Below are positions 5,724 to 7,283 of a DNA stretch of 7,283 bases, piece by piece. A program made the translations under genes and the position numbers. Origin of the DNA: Planctomycetota bacterium (lineage in GTDB: Bacteria; Planctomycetota; Planctomycetia; Isosphaerales; Isosphaeraceae); contig JAJYCH010000236.1 of NCBI GenBank assembly GCA_021778575.1, forward strand, positions 1-7,283, written 5' to 3'. Each line of letters starts with the position of its first letter. Positions within the stretch are counted from its first letter, which is position 1. The notes below the pieces were generated by a model, which was not told where the DNA came from, did no database searches, and saw only the letters and a program-made list of their open reading frames with translations.

Positions 5724-5735
5724 CAGAGAACTGAA

Positions 5736-6620
5736 TCACCGTTCCAGAGCCACGATCGACAGACCATACCGATCGGCCAGAGCCACCACGTCGGGCTGGT
5801 CGATCACGATCGTTTTTCCGGCCTCGATCGCCAGGACTTTCGCTCCCGCCTTGTGCAGGTTCTCGATCGTGGTCAGGCCGATCGTCGGGACGTCGAACCT
5901 CATGTCTTGTTGCGGCTTGGCGACCTTGACCAGGGTCCAGCCGCCGGATCGACAGAGCTGGCCGGCCCGTTCGATGCAGCGGTCGGTCCCTTCGATCGCC
6001 TCGACGGCCACGGCCGCGCTTTCCTTCACGGCGACCGACTGCCCGACGTCGAGCCGACCCATTTCCTTGGCCAGCATCCAGCCAAATTCCACGTCCTTCA
6101 GCTCCGAGGCGCTCGGTCGCCTTCGGGTCAGCACGCCTTGAGTCACGAGGAGCTCCGGGCAATAGTCGAGGGCCGAGGCGAAGGACATCCCGTCGCGCTC
6201 AAATTCGGCGATCACGCCGAGCAGGATCGAGTCGTCGCGCTTGTCGCTCAGCGTCTGCAACCAGAACCGGATCATCCGGAGGTCGGGCCAGAGCCGGACA
6301 AAGCGTCCAGGCGTGTACATGACACTCTTGGTCACTTTTCCCGCCATGACGATCCGACGGGCCTCACGGCGCTGGAATGATCGGATCATCCCGCCGAGCT
6401 TCGAAACGCCGACGACCTCGAACGAATCGCAAAGCTCGCGGAGGATCTCGGGCGCTTCGTAGCGGATGCCGACGCAGGCCACTTTCAGCCCCTGGCGACG
6501 GGCCGCCTCGGCAAACAGGATCGGGAACCGGCCGCTACCGGCCAGCAAGCCAATCGGAGCGTCGGCCGAGGTAGCGCCGGCCAGCCTGAGGCCCCGGCGC
6601 TTCGATGAGAGTAACGACAT
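5736..6620 (-). CDS. lpxI: UDP-2,3-diacylglucosamine pyrophosphatase LpxI
   Basis: LpxI (DUF1009 family) cleaves UDP-2,3-diacylglucosamine to lipid X (2,3-diacylglucosamine 1-phosphate) and UMP in lipid A synthesis, replacing LpxH in many bacteria. The 294-residue length is close to the 283 of the Caulobacter enzyme. The N-terminal domain shows IGLLAGSGRFP (23-33), the GVSKLGGMI segment (71-79) and MAGKVTKS (92-99). The C-terminal catalytic domain shows EGTDRCIERAG (210-220) and KPQQDMRFDVPTIG (235-248). Its Asp243 should correspond to the catalytic Asp225 of Caulobacter LpxI. About 20 extra N-terminal residues precede the core. ATG 6620 is supported by GAGGA (6633-6629) 8 bases upstream, lying in the 15-base gap after the small exported protein's stop. 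This points to an operon with lpxD and that gene. Confidence 0.95.
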   Translation of the reverse strand: MSLLSSKRRGLRLAGATSADAPIGLLAGSGRFPILFAEAARRQGLKVACVGIRYEAPEILRELCDSFEVVGVSKLGGMIRSFQRREARRIVMAGKVTKSVMYTPGRFVRLWPDLRMIRFWLQTLSDKRDDSILLGVIAEFERDGMSFASALDYCPELLVTQGVLTRRRPSASELKDVEFGWMLAKEMGRLDVGQSVAVKESAAVAVEAIEGTDRCIERAGQLCRSGGWTLVKVAKPQQDMRFDVPTIGLTTIENLHKAGAKVLAIEAGKTIVIDQPDVVALADRYGLSIVALER

Positions 6621-6635
6621 CAGCCCGATCCTCGA

Positions 6636-6947
6636 TTAACGCGAAGTCCTGTTCACGTTCGAATCCTGGAACGGAATCACACCCGAGCTGGACTCGCGCT
6701 TGAACGTGAACCGCTTCTTCAACCGGCTCGAAATGCTGGCCGTTCGAACATTCAGGTCCTTCACGGGCTTCTTCGAGAACGGCGGGTCGACCGGCGGCAG
6801 TTTCATCATCTGCCTCTGCCGATAGCGCGAGACCATGTCCGAGATCGGTCCGGCCTCCGCCGGGGGCGTCAAGCTCAGCCCGATGCTCGCGACCAGCGCG
6901 ATGGTCAAGAACGTGATCAGCCGAGCTTTGCGTGGAGTGGAATCCAT
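6636..6947 (-). CDS. Small exported basic protein between lpxD and lpxI
   Basis: A 103-residue protein of no family I recognise. ATG 6947 is chosen because GGGAGGA (6960-6954) lies 6 bases upstream; the ATG at 6962 would put that sequence inside the gene. Residues 1-32 form a clear Sec signal peptide: a basic start (PRKAR), a hydrophobic core (LITFLTIALVASIGLSL) and an AEA cleavage motif, with no lipobox cysteine. The mature part of about 71 residues is strongly basic (16 Lys/Arg against 5 Asp/Glu by count), with a proline patch KLPPVDPPFSKKP and no cysteine. It should act in the periplasm or at a membrane face. It sits between two lipid A genes, 15 bases from lpxI. An envelope or lipid A-related role is inferred from location only. 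Confidence 0.75.
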   Translation of the reverse strand: MDSTPRKARLITFLTIALVASIGLSLTPPAEAGPISDMVSRYRQRQMMKLPPVDPPFSKKPVKDLNVRTASISSRLKKRFTFKRESSSGVIPFQDSNVNRTSR

Positions 6948-6986
6948 CGAAAATCCTCCCATTCGAGACGATCGCGAACGAAAACC

Positions 6987-7015
6987 GTGTCGAAGCCCGG
7001 CGCGGGCCTCGACAC
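6987..7015 (-). terminator. Strong hairpin after lpxD
   Basis: On the minus strand GTGTCGAGGCCCG, a CGC loop and CGGGCTTCGACAC form a 13-bp stem. The one non-Watson-Crick position (7008/6994) is G-U on that strand but A-C on the plus strand, which favours function in minus-strand RNA. GGTTTTCGTT follows, a weak T-run. It lies 21 bases past the lpxD stop and upstream of the small exported gene, so it may be a terminator or a partial attenuator within the operon. Confidence 0.65.
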
Positions 7016-7036
7016 TTTGTCCGTGGAATGGAACGC

Positions 7037-7283
7037 TCAGAAACCGGTGGGATCATCTTCCGGATGCGATTGATCTTCGGTATGCGGTGGTCCTGCGGCG
7101 GTCATGATCGCCATCTGGGTCGCCAGTTCGCGAAGCTGCCGGTGCATCTCGGGCAGGCGGGCGATCATCTGGAAGATCCGCCGCTGTTCGCGGATCGGAA
7201 TGGCCGGAGACCCCAGCAGGTTCTGTCCCCCCGGAACGTTCCGGTGGACCCCGGCCTGGGCTCCGATCATCACCTTGTCGCCG
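7037..7283 (-). CDS. lpxD: C-terminus of UDP-3-O-acylglucosamine N-acyltransferase LpxD (partial)
   Basis: The last 82 residues of a protein that enters from beyond the right edge, so its start is not seen. LpxD transfers a hydroxyacyl chain to the 2-amino group of UDP-3-O-acylglucosamine in lipid A synthesis. The visible part begins in the last turns of a left-handed beta-helix (GDKVMIGAQAGVHRNVPGG), followed by the typical SPAIPIREQRR segment. A C-terminal helix with LPEMHRQLRELATQM comes next, then an acidic, non-conserved tail. The helix with the LPE motif favours LpxD over LpxA and over other hexapeptide acyltransferases. lpxI lies two genes downstream, consistent with a lipid A cluster. 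Confidence 0.88.
   Translation of the reverse strand, partial: GDKVMIGAQAGVHRNVPGGQNLLGSPAIPIREQRRIFQMIARLPEMHRQLRELATQMAIMTAAGPPHTEDQSHPEDDPTGF

Larger units (their letters stand above)
5328..5735. other. Repeat-rich, AT-rich convergent intergenic region
   Basis: A 408-base gap between the 3' ends of the kinase-like gene and lpxI. No convincing gene was found. By hand count the line 5521-5580 is 21/60 G+C and 5581-5640 is 24/60, against 43/60 for 5101-5160 in the kinase-like gene. It contains at least five inverted repeats. Those not listed separately are CACCAAT/ATTGGTG (5609-5615, 5631-5637) and an imperfect A/T-rich pairing around 5664-5687. Confidence 0.6.

Overview
The window looks like a chromosomal segment from a high-GC planctomycete-type bacterium, probably near Isosphaeraceae. 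This is judged from protein style, from lipid A genes (lpxD, lpxI) showing a diderm envelope, and from the small planctomycete-like proteins; no rRNA or other taxonomic marker is present. Ten protein genes can be supported, nine on the minus strand and one on the plus strand. No tRNA, rRNA, CRISPR array or transposase gene was seen.

Layout. Positions 1-127 hold nothing recognisable. From right to left on the minus strand, 3001-1452 carries gcvT and gcvH (T- and H-proteins of the glycine cleavage system) behind a good sigma70-like promoter at 3079-3108; gcvP is not in the window. Downstream on the same strand lies a two-gene unit that looks acquired. It comprises a 129-residue protein of unknown family (1387-998) and a 286-residue protein (988-128) carrying an R-x4-H motif typical of HEPN ribonucleases. 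The two are spaced 9 bases apart, with the second gene's ribosome site overlapping the first gene's stop. A perfect 7-bp hairpin separates gcvH from this pair.

The middle carries a minus-strand NagB-like glucosamine-6-phosphate deaminase/isomerase paralogue (3923-3132) with two of the four classical catalytic positions changed, and a 70-residue helical protein upstream of it (4227-4015). A 350-base divergent intergenic region (4228-4577) with two clear palindromes separates these from the only plus-strand gene, a cytidylate-kinase-like protein (4578-5327).

The convergent intergenic region 5328-5735 is AT-rich compared with the genes and unusually dense in inverted repeats. It includes a 114-base structure with 19-base imperfect terminal inverted repeats enclosing a palindromic repeat of the GTTCCCACG type, a possible MITE-like element. 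The right end is a minus-strand lipid A cluster: the C-terminus of lpxD (running off the window), a strong hairpin, a 103-residue secreted basic protein, and lpxI. LpxD adds the N-linked acyl chain to the UDP-glucosamine precursor and LpxI later removes UMP to give lipid X. The small exported protein between them is a candidate for an undescribed envelope factor.

The best candidates for something new are the HEPN pair, the small exported protein in the lpx cluster, and the repeat-rich intergenic element.
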